Source: Paludibacteraceae bacterium
GTDB taxonomy: Bacteria > Bacteroidota > Bacteroidia > Bacteroidales > Paludibacteraceae
Reading direction: 5' to 3'
Assembly (NCBI GenBank): GCA_017630395.1
Contig: JAGBVI010000063.1
Coordinates: 50,646 to 114,645 of the forward strand
Length of the DNA stretch: 64,000 nucleotides
Of this stretch, positions 10,250 to 20,394 are shown piece by piece. Positions within the stretch are counted from its first letter, which is position 1. Each line of letters opens with the position of its first letter. The notes below the pieces were generated by a model, which saw only the letters and a list, made by a program, of their open reading frames with translations, ran no database searches and was not told where the DNA came from. The translations under genes and the position numbers were made by a program.

Positions 10250-11518
10250 ATGAAAATTTTGAAATTATTTATAGTTATTTTGATTGTTATAGGGAAGGGG
10301 TGTTGGGTGGCTTCTCTTGCCGATAGTTATCGTAACCAAGTTTTTACTCCTTTGATAAATTCTGCTCAAGTTTATCTAAATGATAATCAATTGGATCTAC
10401 CTATTATGGAAATAAACTCTTCAGACGTTATTACGGTATCATTTGATTGGCTTTCTCTGGAATATGAACATTTAGCCTATCGAATAGAGCATTGCAATTG
10501 GGATTGGGCTCCATCTGGTTTAGATGAGATGGATTATGTGCAAGGGATAAATGAAGTAATAATTGAAGATTATTACACTTCATCCAATACAACTACAGAC
10601 TATACAAATTACTCTTTTACATTACCTAATGATAATGTTCAACTTTTATTATCTGGAAATTATGTGGTAAAGATCTTCAATACGGATGAACCTGAAAAAA
10701 TATTGATGACACAATGTTTCTCAATCGAGGAGCCTAAAATTTCCCTAAATGGCGAGGTGAGTGGTAAAAGTATATATGGGGTGAATAGTCTTTACCAGCG
10801 TTTGATGTTTGAGATAACCTTTGATGATGGATTTAGTGCCACAAGTGATGAATTAAAAATTGTTATCAGACAAAATGATAGGAGAGATAATGAAGTAAAA
10901 AATATCTCACCGACCTATATTCTCCCCAATTCTTTAAAGTATGAGGACGAGCGATTATTAAATTTTGAGGGAGGTGTGGAGTATAAAAAATTGGATTTTT
11001 CACATCGTTTTCGGTATAGTGGTGAGATTGAGCGAATATCATTTCATCATCCGTATTATCATGTAGAAGTATTTCCAGGTAAAGCCGAAATCGGGAAAGG
11101 GTATGAGTATGATATAGATGTAAATGGAAAGCGAAAAATCAATGCGCAAGATGTTTGGAGCAATGCTGAAATTGACTATTCAATAGTTCATTTTACCTAT
11201 CCATTGGAAGAACCATGGTTGGACGGGGCAATGTACGTTATAGGAGGTTTTAACGGAAATTATTTGGATGCAACCAACAAAATGACCTACAATTTTGAAC
11301 GTAAGCAATATGAATTAGCATTGTTGTTAAAAAACGGAGGGTACAACTATCAATACCTATTTTTGCCAGCCGGAAATACAACAGGCACACTTATTCGCTC
11401 AATGGGAAGTCATTGGGAAACTGAAAATGAGTATCAAATCTATGTCTATTACAGAAATAAAGGAGGGTATTATGACCAACTGATAGGTTTTTACCAAATA
11501 GGTTCTGTTCAACGATAG
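10250..11518 (+). CDS. Type IX secretion Plug protein (DUF5103)
   Basis: 422 residues with an N-terminal hydrophobic export signal (MKILKLFIVILIVIG). The sequence fits the DUF5103 family, now described as the Plug of the T9SS translocon. Recognisable parts are the first beta domain (NSAQVYLNDNQLDLPIMEI, SFDWLSLEYEHLAYRIEHCNWDW) and the C-terminal PWLDGAMYVIGGFNGN. In Flavobacterium, Plug closes the giant SprA barrel when no PorV-cargo complex is bound. Its presence implies a working T9SS; a probable cargo is the esterase at 57443-59608. No other T9SS component is adjacent. Confidence 0.87.
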   Translation: MKILKLFIVILIVIGKGCWVASLADSYRNQVFTPLINSAQVYLNDNQLDLPIMEINSSDVITVSFDWLSLEYEHLAYRIEHCNWDWAPSGLDEMDYVQGINEVIIEDYYTSSNTTTDYTNYSFTLPNDNVQLLLSGNYVVKIFNTDEPEKILMTQCFSIEEPKISLNGEVSGKSIYGVNSLYQRLMFEITFDDGFSATSDELKIVIRQNDRRDNEVKNISPTYILPNSLKYEDERLLNFEGGVEYKKLDFSHRFRYSGEIERISFHHPYYHVEVFPGKAEIGKGYEYDIDVNGKRKINAQDVWSNAEIDYSIVHFTYPLEEPWLDGAMYVIGGFNGNYLDATNKMTYNFERKQYELALLLKNGGYNYQYLFLPAGNTTGTLIRSMGSHWETENEYQIYVYYRNKGGYYDQLIGFYQIGSVQR

Positions 11519-11534
11519 TGCAATATCTTGTTTG

Positions 11535-12560
11535 CTACATTTCGACTCGAGAGTAGGGAGGTAAATCGATTGAACAAAATTCGCCTTTCAAATATTTGAA
11601 ATAGCCGGCCATTGCAACCATTGCTCCATTATCCGTTGTATAAGAAAATTTTGGAATGTAAATATTCCACTTGTAGCGTTGAGCATAATCTTCAAAAGCC
11701 GCGCGTAAACCAGAATTAGCGGAAACACCACCTGCTACAGCAACATGTTTAATATTCAGATCCTTGACAGCTTTACGCAATTTAGACATTAGAATTTCTA
11801 TTATAGTATATTGCAAAGATGCGCAAAGGTCATTTCTGTTGTTTTCAATAAAATTAGGGTCTTTTTTTAGTTCATCTCTCAGAAGATAGAGAAAAGAGGT
11901 CTTAAGACCGCTAAAACTATAGTTGTAATCAGCAATATTAGGTTTTGCCAATGTAAAAGCCTTATGATTTCCCTCTTTTGATAGTCTATCAATAATAGGT
12001 CCGCCGGGATAAGGCAAGCCCATCACTTTGGCACATTTATCAAAAGCCTCACCAGCAGCATCGTCAATGGTTTGTCCGATAATCTCCATTTCGTCAGGAC
12101 TTTTAACCAAAACGATTTGAGAATTACCACCCGAAACCAATAGGCAAATAAACGGAAATTCAGGCACTTTTACCTCCTCCTCTTTAGTTTTAATGAAATG
12201 AGCTAAGATATGAGCCTGCAAATGATTAACATCAATCAAAGGTATATTTAAAGATAAGGCAAATCCTTTTGCAAAAGAGGTTCCTACCATCAGAGACCCC
12301 ATTAACCCCGGACCTCTTGTAAAAGCGATGGCAGACAAATCTGTCTTCTCAATTCCAGATTGTTTTAAAGCCTCATGAACTACCGGAATAATATTTTGTT
12401 GATGGGCACGAGAGGCCAATTCAGGCACAACACCACCATAAGATTCATGAACTTTTTGTCCTGCAACAACATTGGACAAAAGATAGCCATCGCTAATGAC
12501 AGCAGCCGATGTATCATCGCATGATGATTCAATTGCAAGTATGTTAATCTTCTTTTTCAT
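11535..12560 (-). CDS. tsaD: tRNA threonylcarbamoyladenosine synthase subunit TsaD
   Basis: 341 residues from the ATG at 12560; an upstream in-frame ATG (12587) adds nine residues before the conserved MKKKINILAIESSCDDT. The metal-binding HLQAH (in DVNHLQAHILAHF), SGGNSQIVLV, and the C-terminal GGVSANSGLR and TTDNGAMVAMAG are all present. TsaD transfers threonylcarbamoyl to A37 of ANN-decoding tRNAs with TsaB and TsaE. It is divergent from the TamB-like gene. A minus-strand TACTTTTG box at 12604-12611 is a likely -7 element. Confidence 0.97.
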   Translation of the reverse strand: MKKKINILAIESSCDDTSAAVISDGYLLSNVVAGQKVHESYGGVVPELASRAHQQNIIPVVHEALKQSGIEKTDLSAIAFTRGPGLMGSLMVGTSFAKGFALSLNIPLIDVNHLQAHILAHFIKTKEEEVKVPEFPFICLLVSGGNSQIVLVKSPDEMEIIGQTIDDAAGEAFDKCAKVMGLPYPGGPIIDRLSKEGNHKAFTLAKPNIADYNYSFSGLKTSFLYLLRDELKKDPNFIENNRNDLCASLQYTIIEILMSKLRKAVKDLNIKHVAVAGGVSANSGLRAAFEDYAQRYKWNIYIPKFSYTTDNGAMVAMAGYFKYLKGEFCSIDLPPYSRVEM

Positions 12561-12603
12561 TATTCTATTTGCTAAACGACATTTCATTCGTTCATAATCT
12601 TTG

Positions 12604-12611
12604 CAAAAGTA
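12604..12611 (-). promoter_or_regulatory. -7 box upstream of tsaD
   Basis: CAAAAGTA on the plus strand equals TACTTTTG on the minus strand. The expected start is near 12598, a leader of about 38 nt to the ATG at 12560. The -33 element is weak. Confidence 0.45.
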
Positions 12612-12857
12612 ACAAAAAGAGTTGAATAAGACTATAGCGAAGCTCCTATTTTCAAAATTATCTCGACTATAATTATAGAAATTTCTATCAATTTTACGAA
12701 GAATTTTCAGTATTGGGCGATGGCGGAATAGTAATTTTGTTATTTTTATTTAAAAATAGCCATATATGGGAGAGTTAGAGCCTATTTTCTTTCTTACAAG
12801 TACCTCATGTTAAAGAGATTTTATTTATTTTTGTAAAGGATTTAATGTAAGGATAAT

Positions 12858-15800
12858 ATAAAAAGATTTACCTATATAGTTTTAACCATTGTAGCTCTTT
12901 TCTTGGCTCTGCTACTCATGGGGTATTTTGCTTTGCAAAACAAAGAAATGCAAAGCAAAGTTGTTCATGTTGTCTCCGAAAGTTTGTCGAAACAAGTGGG
13001 TAGTGAAGTTGAGATTGATGAATTGGAGTGGACTTTTCCCAATAGCTTTATTTTGAATAATGTATATATAGAAGATTTGAAAGGGGATACAATGTTGTTT
13101 CTTGAAAGAACAAAGGTAACTATAAATCTTATACAACTCTTTTCCTCTAAAGTTTCATTTCGTACGATTCAATTTACTGGTTTGGATGCTAATCTTTCGG
13201 TTGATTCATTAGGGGTTTCCAATTTTCAATTTTTTATTGATGCCTTCCGACAAGAGAAAGATGATTCTCTCTCCATTAAGTGGTCTATGGATATTGAATC
13301 AATGGCGTTTAACGATTGTGCTTTCACTTTTAGTAATCCATATAAAGAGAAGAAGATAGGACGATTTGATCCTAATAACTTGTCTGTAAGTGAGATTAAT
13401 GGTAGGGTTTATGTTCGCTCCTTTGAAAAGGATTCCATTTACATCTTATTGGAAGAGTTGTCTATGAAAGAGCAATCTGATTTTGTCATTGATAATGTTT
13501 CTGCAACTGTTTCCGGCAATAATGATTACTTAGGAATCGATGAATTGTTGTTTAAAACACCTAATAGTGAAATTAATATCGCTAATGTGCAACTATATCA
13601 TGATAATTATAACTCATTTAAAGAGCCGTTAGAGAAGTTGAGAACCGAGATTGAAATACTACCATCTAACATAAATGTGAGTGATTTTTCTGCTTTCCGT
13701 CCCTCTTTGTCTGCTCTTGATGGAAATCTGTACATCAAAGGGAAAGGATATGGAAAAAGTGATAAGTTTCAGTTAAAAGATTTTGAATTAAGTTATGGAA
13801 AATCAACAATAGCATCTGGTGATTTTTATGTCAATAACCTTTATCCGGACCCCAATAATCTACGTTTAGATGCCATTGTTAACAATCTCTCAACTTCGTC
13901 TATAGAATTGTCTGAAGTGCTTTCTGCTTCATTGAACAAGCAAATTAAATTCCCCAAATTCTTAGATTCGATAGGCGTTGTAACTTATCAAGGAGAATTG
14001 GAAGGTACTATTCAAAATATGTTTTCGGATGGTATAGTTCAGACTAATGCCGGCATTTTAGATGTTATGGTAAAATTGCAAAGTAACAATTTAAACTTTG
14101 AAAAGTATAAAATAGAGGGAAATATAGGAACATCTTCCATAAATTTAGGAAAACTGTTGGGGGCGAAGACCGAATTAGGAAAAACAGCATTTCAATTAGA
14201 TGTACTATTCAATCGGGTCAAAGGGAAAAGTTTTACTTTAGACGCACAAGGAAATATTGATACATTGGAATTTAGAAACTACCAATACAAAAATATCAGT
14301 CTAAACGGTAAATTTGACACAGATGGTTTTGATGGTAAGTTAATCGTGAGTGACAAAAATGCAGAACTGTCATTCGAAGGACGTGTAGATACGAAAAAGG
14401 ATAAACCTATTTCTCATTTCTTTGCAAATGTCTCCAATTTAAATTTGAGTGAAACCAACCTACTCAAAAAACTCCCGAATGCGAAAATCGCATTTGATGT
14501 TGAAACAAATGTAGTTGGTCATAATATTGATGAGTTTGAGGGTGCTTTTTCTATTGATAATGTGATTTTTACGCAAGGCGATAAGGAGATTTCATTTAAT
14601 AATTTTAGTATTTCTGCCGAGGAAAAAGAAAATAATTCTAAAGTCTTAAATATTTATTCGGATTATGTAAATGGTTATGTAAAAGGTATTTATACCTTCT
14701 CTGATATAGTAAAGAAACTCTATAATATTGGTCAACATCATCTTAGCTCAATTTTAAAAATGCCTAAAGAGATAAAAGAAAATAGTGCTAATAGGGGAAA
14801 TGATTTTTCATTTAAGTTGAGTATAGAGAATTTAGAGCCCATCAATGAGGTATATCCGCTCCCTTTTGTAGTATTGGAAGAGTCTGAGCTATCCGGTTTT
14901 TTTAATGATAAAAAAAATCAAGTAAAAGTCAGACTTGAATCTCCGAGTTTACAATTGGGAAAAAATACGTTCAAAGATTGTATGGTATTGTTGGAAAATC
15001 CTAAGGACGAGATTAAAGCCATTGCTCGAGCCACTTTTACTCCTAAAAATAAAAGACGTTATCCCTATTTTGTGGCATTAAATTCAAAATTGAAACATGA
15101 TACATTAGATTTGAAAGTCAATTTTAGTAATAGCGACACAATTACCTATAGTGGAGAGTTATCTTCTAAGGCGATATTTAAAGACTATATCAAAGGAGAG
15201 GGGCTTACAGCAGATATTTATGTCAATCCGTCAAATGTTATTTTGAACGATACAATTTGGGAGATGCATAAAAGTAAAATCCAGATTGATAAAAAATGGA
15301 TTGATGTAGATAGTTTTTACTTTAATCATAATTCTCAATTCTTGGTAATTGATGGTGTCAATTCTTCCTCAGAAAAAGATAGCATAAACATTCATTTTAG
15401 TGATCTTCAATTAGGATATATTAGTGATATGATAAACAATAAAAATATATCGTTTGACGGTGTGTCCGATGGCGATTTATATCTGTTTAATTTATTTAAT
15501 ACTCCTTTTTTTAAGGGCGATTTATATGTTTATGATGCAGAACTAAATGACTATGTGTTAGGAGATATGTCGGTCAATACCAATTGGGATAAGATAGAAA
15601 AAAGTGTTTTGTTTAATGCCAAATTACTCTCGTTATATGATGAACAATTGTCACGTTCTGATATTTTTGGAGGAGTTTATTTAGGAAATGATTCACTTTA
15701 TATAGAGGGGGATATAAAAAATGTTGATTTAAGATTTTTACGAACTTATCTTAAAAGTGTTTTGCAAAACAATACGGGGACGGTTAGTGGTAACGTCAAA

Positions 15801-17396
15801 GCTTTTGGAAAATTTGGTCATATTGGTTTAATGGGAACAGCTTATGTTAAAGACTTTGCTTTTGACGTTGGGTATTTAAATACTTCGTACGTTTTGAGTG
15901 ATTCTGTCTATTTAACTCCAACCACCATACAATTGAATCAAACGCAAGCTTTTGACATTGATGGTAATAGTGCGATTGTTTCGGGATTGATTTTACATGA
16001 TGGATTTAAGAATTTTAAGTTTGCGGTAGACTTAGATTGTTTAAATTTCTTGGCATTGAACACAAAGGAGGAAGATAATGAAACATTTTTTGGGAAAGCT
16101 TATGCTAATGGAAATGCCAAAATATCAGGCGTTCCGGAATTAGTAAATATTGAGATGAATGTTCGTACAATGCCCAATACAATAATTACAATTCCGTTGG
16201 AGGGTACATCAACAGCAAATGAGGGATCGTTTATCACTTTTGTTAAAAAAGAAGAGAATCAAACTGCATCGGAAAAGAGGAGGTTGAGACATGAAAAATT
16301 AAAGCAATTCAAAGAGCGAAATAGTTCCAAAACTACCATAAATCTATTAATCAACTTGGAGGCTACGTCAGATGCTCAAGTTCATTTGATTATGGATGCT
16401 CAGCAAGGGGATTTGATTCGTGCTAATGGTTATGGAAACCTTCAGATGTTATATAATACCAAAGATGATGATTTTAGGATGTATGGAAACTACGAAATTT
16501 CAAAAGGAGACTACCTTTTTACTATACAAAGTATCATAAGCCGAAAGTTTGACATCAATAGTGGTAGTACTGTGAGGTGGACAGGAAATCCTTATAATGC
16601 TTATATCGATATTCAAGCAAAATATGGGCTAAATGCTTCTTTGACAGATATTATTGAGGATCCTAATTTGCGTTCTACAGCTACAAATGTGAATTGTTTA
16701 TTGAATTTATCCGGAACAATTAATAGTCCGACTATCAAATTTGATATTGATTTGCCTAACTCGGATGATGACACAAAAAGTAAGTTGAAAAGTGTTATTA
16801 ACACAGAGGAAGAGATGAATAAAAATATTGCATCGTTGCTTGCTTTGGGGCATTTTTATAATACAGAGGGTTCCATTACAACAACAGCTACCAATGAATT
16901 GTCATCTGTTGGTTTTTCGACGCTATCTTCTCAACTTTCTAATTGGTTGTCAAGAATGAGTCAGGATATAAATATTGGACTCAATTATCGACCTTCATCT
17001 ATAAGCGAAGATGGAACTACTACGTCAAGTGAATTTGATGTGGCTCTTTCTACTCAATTGTTGAACGACCGGTTGCTTTTGAATGGAAATTTTGGGTATA
17101 GAGATGAAGTTGCAAACACTTCCAATATCTCTAATAGCATTATTGATTTTGATTTAGAGTATAAACTATCCAAATCAGGAAAATTGAGAACAAAAGGATT
17201 CAATAGGTCTAACAATAGTTATTTTAAACAAGCTGCCAATACGCAGGGGATAGGACTGATATACAGAGAAGATTTTGATACCTTTTCCGGATTGATGAAG
17301 TCTTATTGGAAAGGGTTGACCAAAATCTTCCGAAAAGAAGATGACGAGGAGGATGAGGAAGAAGATAAAAAGAAGATGAAAGAAAAAGAGGAATAA
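12858..17396 (+). CDS. TamB-like AsmA-superfamily lipid transport protein (DUF490)
   Basis: About 1,512 residues. A single N-terminal membrane anchor is followed by a very long beta-groove-forming region and the C-terminal DUF490/TamB domain (from about residue 1,150, with YEISKGDYLFTIQS and TNELSSVGFSTLSSQLSNWLS). TamB-like proteins bridge inner and outer membranes and move phospholipids. The start is unusual. TTG at 12903 would drop the basic residues before the membrane helix, whereas the frame is open back to a TAA at 12843 and an AUA codon at 12858 gives IKRFTYIVLTIVALFL, the expected anchor. The tail is highly charged (DDEEDEEEDKKK). No TamA partner is adjacent. Confidence 0.9.
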   Translation: MKRFTYIVLTIVALFLALLLMGYFALQNKEMQSKVVHVVSESLSKQVGSEVEIDELEWTFPNSFILNNVYIEDLKGDTMLFLERTKVTINLIQLFSSKVSFRTIQFTGLDANLSVDSLGVSNFQFFIDAFRQEKDDSLSIKWSMDIESMAFNDCAFTFSNPYKEKKIGRFDPNNLSVSEINGRVYVRSFEKDSIYILLEELSMKEQSDFVIDNVSATVSGNNDYLGIDELLFKTPNSEINIANVQLYHDNYNSFKEPLEKLRTEIEILPSNINVSDFSAFRPSLSALDGNLYIKGKGYGKSDKFQLKDFELSYGKSTIASGDFYVNNLYPDPNNLRLDAIVNNLSTSSIELSEVLSASLNKQIKFPKFLDSIGVVTYQGELEGTIQNMFSDGIVQTNAGILDVMVKLQSNNLNFEKYKIEGNIGTSSINLGKLLGAKTELGKTAFQLDVLFNRVKGKSFTLDAQGNIDTLEFRNYQYKNISLNGKFDTDGFDGKLIVSDKNAELSFEGRVDTKKDKPISHFFANVSNLNLSETNLLKKLPNAKIAFDVETNVVGHNIDEFEGAFSIDNVIFTQGDKEISFNNFSISAEEKENNSKVLNIYSDYVNGYVKGIYTFSDIVKKLYNIGQHHLSSILKMPKEIKENSANRGNDFSFKLSIENLEPINEVYPLPFVVLEESELSGFFNDKKNQVKVRLESPSLQLGKNTFKDCMVLLENPKDEIKAIARATFTPKNKRRYPYFVALNSKLKHDTLDLKVNFSNSDTITYSGELSSKAIFKDYIKGEGLTADIYVNPSNVILNDTIWEMHKSKIQIDKKWIDVDSFYFNHNSQFLVIDGVNSSSEKDSINIHFSDLQLGYISDMINNKNISFDGVSDGDLYLFNLFNTPFFKGDLYVYDAELNDYVLGDMSVNTNWDKIEKSVLFNAKLLSLYDEQLSRSDIFGGVYLGNDSLYIEGDIKNVDLRFLRTYLKSVLQNNTGTVSGNVKAFGKFGHIGLMGTAYVKDFAFDVGYLNTSYVLSDSVYLTPTTIQLNQTQAFDIDGNSAIVSGLILHDGFKNFKFAVDLDCLNFLALNTKEEDNETFFGKAYANGNAKISGVPELVNIEMNVRTMPNTIITIPLEGTSTANEGSFITFVKKEENQTASEKRRLRHEKLKQFKERNSSKTTINLLINLEATSDAQVHLIMDAQQGDLIRANGYGNLQMLYNTKDDDFRMYGNYEISKGDYLFTIQSIISRKFDINSGSTVRWTGNPYNAYIDIQAKYGLNASLTDIIEDPNLRSTATNVNCLLNLSGTINSPTIKFDIDLPNSDDDTKSKLKSVINTEEEMNKNIASLLALGHFYNTEGSITTTATNELSSVGFSTLSSQLSNWLSRMSQDINIGLNYRPSSISEDGTTTSSEFDVALSTQLLNDRLLLNGNFGYRDEVANTSNISNSIIDFDLEYKLSKSGKLRTKGFNRSNNSYFKQAANTQGIGLIYREDFDTFSGLMKSYWKGLTKIFRKEDDEEDEEEDKKKMKEKEE

Positions 17397-17400
17397 AAAT

Positions 17401-18210
17401 CTAATCAATAACAATGGATTTTCCAACAAATCCATATTCAACATTTGTCTTACAATCTCTTTTTAGTATAGAATATTGCTCCATGCCGGTACAATGGCAA
17501 GTTACAATTTTCTCAATATTATATAAATTCAATTTTTTAGCCAAATTAGTCATAAATTCTTCATTCTCATGTCGTGTGTGGAAACCGCCTATTACATAGC
17601 GAAGAGGAAGTGAAAATTCGGAAATCGCCGATTGTATGGTATTGATGATTCCGCGGTGTGCGCAACCATTTACAATCGTCATCCTTCCATCTTGCACTAA
17701 GGTTACAAATTGTTCATCTAAAAAATAGTCATGACGATCATCCATCATTTCATCGCCCACAATAAAATGATCAAAATGAGTGTCCGAATGGTCGTATAAT
17801 TTAATGTTTGGCACAAGGTAGATTCCCTCTGCAAGTTCTATGGTGGTTTCTGATACATTCACCAAGCGCTCTTCCGGTATTTTGACTTTTTGGGGAATTC
17901 CAATATACTTGCCATTGGTGTTATATTTATTGAAAGCCACACCTCCTTTTAAATAAATTTTAGCTTTGCTATTTAGTTCTAAAAATCGATTCAATCCACC
18001 TGTATGGTCATAGTGGCCATGACTCAAAACAAGAGCATCGACAGATGAAATATCTATATTGAATAGTTTTGCGTTTTCTTCAAAAATATTACTTTGACCA
18101 AGATCAAATAAAACTTTAAATCCTTGATTTTCAATGTATATAGAGAATCCTAATTCTCCTTTTACATCCGGTTGATCGACACAATTATCTACTAAAATTT
18201 TTAATTTCAT
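17401..18210 (-). CDS. Metallo-beta-lactamase-fold hydrolase
   Basis: 269 residues. The zinc motif SHGHYDHTGGL (HxHxDH) sits at about residues 64-74, and later ligands are in NGCAHRGIIN and GGFHTRHE. The N-terminus KILVDNCVDQPDVKGELGFSIYIE-like form is that of MBL proteins annotated as dihydropteroate-synthase-related (7,8-dihydropterin phosphate synthase-like); the substrate here is unknown. It starts 3 bp after the stop of the YgiQ gene, so the two form an operon. Cytoplasmic, no signal peptide. Confidence 0.85.
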   Translation of the reverse strand: MKLKILVDNCVDQPDVKGELGFSIYIENQGFKVLFDLGQSNIFEENAKLFNIDISSVDALVLSHGHYDHTGGLNRFLELNSKAKIYLKGGVAFNKYNTNGKYIGIPQKVKIPEERLVNVSETTIELAEGIYLVPNIKLYDHSDTHFDHFIVGDEMMDDRHDYFLDEQFVTLVQDGRMTIVNGCAHRGIINTIQSAISEFSLPLRYVIGGFHTRHENEEFMTNLAKKLNLYNIEKIVTCHCTGMEQYSILKRDCKTNVEYGFVGKSIVID

Positions 18211-18213
18211 AAC

Positions 18214-20034
18214 TTATCCAAATAATTTTTTGATTAAATCGGGTCTTCCCATTTTTTTTAAATCGTTGATAATCTTTTGCCTATTCTCTTTCTTATACCA
18301 AAAAAAGAATTTACGTTGTTCTAATTTTTGTTGTTGAGAACGGGGAGTCCATACTTTTTCCAATGTATATGGATGGATACCAGTATAATAGATTTCAGTT
18401 GAAAGCGTCATTGGAGTTGGCGTAAAATCTTGAATTTGTTCCAATTTGAAATTAAGATTTTTTGTTATGCATGCCAATTCTGCCATATCTTCTTCCGTAC
18501 AATTGGGGTGACTTGAGATAAAATAGGGAATAAGTTGCTGGTTAAGACCATGTTTTCGATTGATATAATCAAACTCCCGTTTAAAGGCTTCAAATAGCTT
18601 AAAAGTCGGTTTCCTCATACAATACAACACATTATCAGATGTATGTTCCGGTGCAACTTTTAGTCGCCCGGAAGTATGTTGAGCCACAACCATTTTTGTA
18701 TATTTCGACTTACTTTTATCAACCGATTCTTCGCCCGAAGGAATTAGCATCAAATCATAACGAATACCGCTACCAATAAAGAAATTTTTTATTCCCTGTA
18801 TGGTAGCAACTTTTTCGTATAAATGAATAAGAGGAGAGTGGTCGGTATTAAGATTTTTGCAAATAGAAGGATGAATACAAGAATATTTTTTGCATTTAGC
18901 ACAAATTGCTAAATTTTTCCCTTGCATTTTATACATATTTGCAGAAGGTCCCCCTAAATCGCTTAAATAACCTTTAAACTCAGGATGTTGAGTTAATTCT
19001 TTTACCTCATCTAAAATAGATTTTTCAGAACGCGAAACAATAAATTTACCTTGATGAGCAGAAATTGCACAAAAAGCGCACCCACCAAAACACCCACGAT
19101 GAATATTGACCGAAAATTTTATCATATCGTAGGCAGGAATTTGTTTTCCTTTATATTTAGGGTGAGGTTGTTTGGTGAATGGGAGACGATAAGTAGCATC
19201 CAAGTCTTCGGTTTCCATTTTGGGATAAGGAGGATTTATAACCACACCTAAATTACCGGAAATCCCTTGAATGATTCTTTGTCCGTTCAATTTATTTGAT
19301 TCCTCTTCTACGATGCGAAAGTTTTTGGCCTGTTTCATTTTACTCTTTAAACACTCTTCATGAGAGTAAAGCACAATTGATTCTGCATCATTTTTCAACT
19401 CGCAAATATCAGAAAGATAGGCCGTTTGAGGTATATTCTTTATCGAAGAAAAAGGTATCCCTTTTTTTAACTGAGAAACCAATTCTTTTAAGGGTAATTC
19501 CCCCATACCGTAAACCAAAAGATCTGCTTTAGACTCTTTCAAGATAGAGGGTTTTAACTCATCATCCCAATAATCATAATGAGTAACTCTTCTAAGGGAG
19601 GCTTCGATTCCACCAATAACGATTGGTACATCCGGATAAAGATCTTTTAGAATATTTGCATACACAATTGTGGTGCGGTCTGGTCTCATTCCAGACTTTC
19701 CTCCCGGGGTATAGGCATCATCAGAACGTAAACGTTTATTAGCTGTATAATGATTCACCATAGAATCCATGCACCCGGCAGAAATAGCAAAAAATAAATT
19801 AGGTTTACCTAATTTTTTGAAATCCCTTAAGTCGTCTCGCCAATTAGGTTGTGGAACTAATGCTACTTTTAATCCTTCATGTTCTAAAATACGTCCCACA
19901 ACAGCACCTGCAAAAGAGGGATGGTCTACATACGCATCACCACTGAAAAGGATGACATCGACACTATCCCAATTTCGTATTTCCAACTCTTTTTTAGTGG
20001 TTGGCAAAAAATCCGTTAACTGAATATTTTTCAT
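18214..20034 (-). CDS. YgiQ-family radical SAM protein (UPF0313)
   Basis: 606 residues. The N-terminal part reads DVILFSGDAYVDHPSFAGAVVGRIL, as in YgiQ, and includes GGIEASLRR and the B12-binding-like fold. The radical SAM cluster motif is GCFGGCAFC (C315, C319, C322), followed by the barrel with SDLGGPSANMY and VAPEHTSDNVL. The reaction of YgiQ proteins is unknown. A -7 box (CAAAGATA, 20040-20047) ends only six bases before the ATG, so the message is probably leaderless. It is cotranscribed with the downstream metallo-hydrolase. Confidence 0.92.
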   Translation of the reverse strand: MKNIQLTDFLPTTKKELEIRNWDSVDVILFSGDAYVDHPSFAGAVVGRILEHEGLKVALVPQPNWRDDLRDFKKLGKPNLFFAISAGCMDSMVNHYTANKRLRSDDAYTPGGKSGMRPDRTTIVYANILKDLYPDVPIVIGGIEASLRRVTHYDYWDDELKPSILKESKADLLVYGMGELPLKELVSQLKKGIPFSSIKNIPQTAYLSDICELKNDAESIVLYSHEECLKSKMKQAKNFRIVEEESNKLNGQRIIQGISGNLGVVINPPYPKMETEDLDATYRLPFTKQPHPKYKGKQIPAYDMIKFSVNIHRGCFGGCAFCAISAHQGKFIVSRSEKSILDEVKELTQHPEFKGYLSDLGGPSANMYKMQGKNLAICAKCKKYSCIHPSICKNLNTDHSPLIHLYEKVATIQGIKNFFIGSGIRYDLMLIPSGEESVDKSKSKYTKMVVAQHTSGRLKVAPEHTSDNVLYCMRKPTFKLFEAFKREFDYINRKHGLNQQLIPYFISSHPNCTEEDMAELACITKNLNFKLEQIQDFTPTPMTLSTEIYYTGIHPYTLEKVWTPRSQQQKLEQRKFFFWYKKENRQKIINDLKKMGRPDLIKKLFG

Positions 20035-20394
20035 GTTAGCAAAGATAGTTATTTCGACTATTTTGCCACTTTATTTATTAATGAATTTTTAAGAGCGATA
20101 AATTTTTTTTTAAATTAGTTAGGAATATTTAAGACAAAAGATTAATTTAGCATAGAACTTCTCTATGTTGTGTTGGATTGAATCAATCAACTTGACATAT
20201 ATTTTAAGAAGTTGTGAATAACGTAACAAATATTTGAAAATATTTTGATTTATAGGTGACTTTAAAATTTACAAATTTAATTATGAAAGTTGCTTAGAAT
20301 GAGAGAGGAATCAGTAAAGACAGTTTCTATCAAAGAAATGATTTATAGAAATTGTAATATATTAAAAACAGCTTCATAGAACAGAAATAAAATA
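20035..20394. other. Intergenic region with leaderless ygiQ promoter box
   Basis: A 360-bp AT-rich gap between divergent genes. The only clear signal is TATCTTTG on the minus strand (20040-20047), placed so that transcription starts at or within a base or two of the ygiQ ATG. The side towards the NERD gene shows no recognised box or repeat. Confidence 0.5.

Noticed and set aside
17401-20034. YgiQ and metallo-hydrolase pair as a new biosynthetic cluster
   Set aside because: Two adjacent genes of unknown substrate form an operon, but no carrier, export or tailoring genes accompany them.
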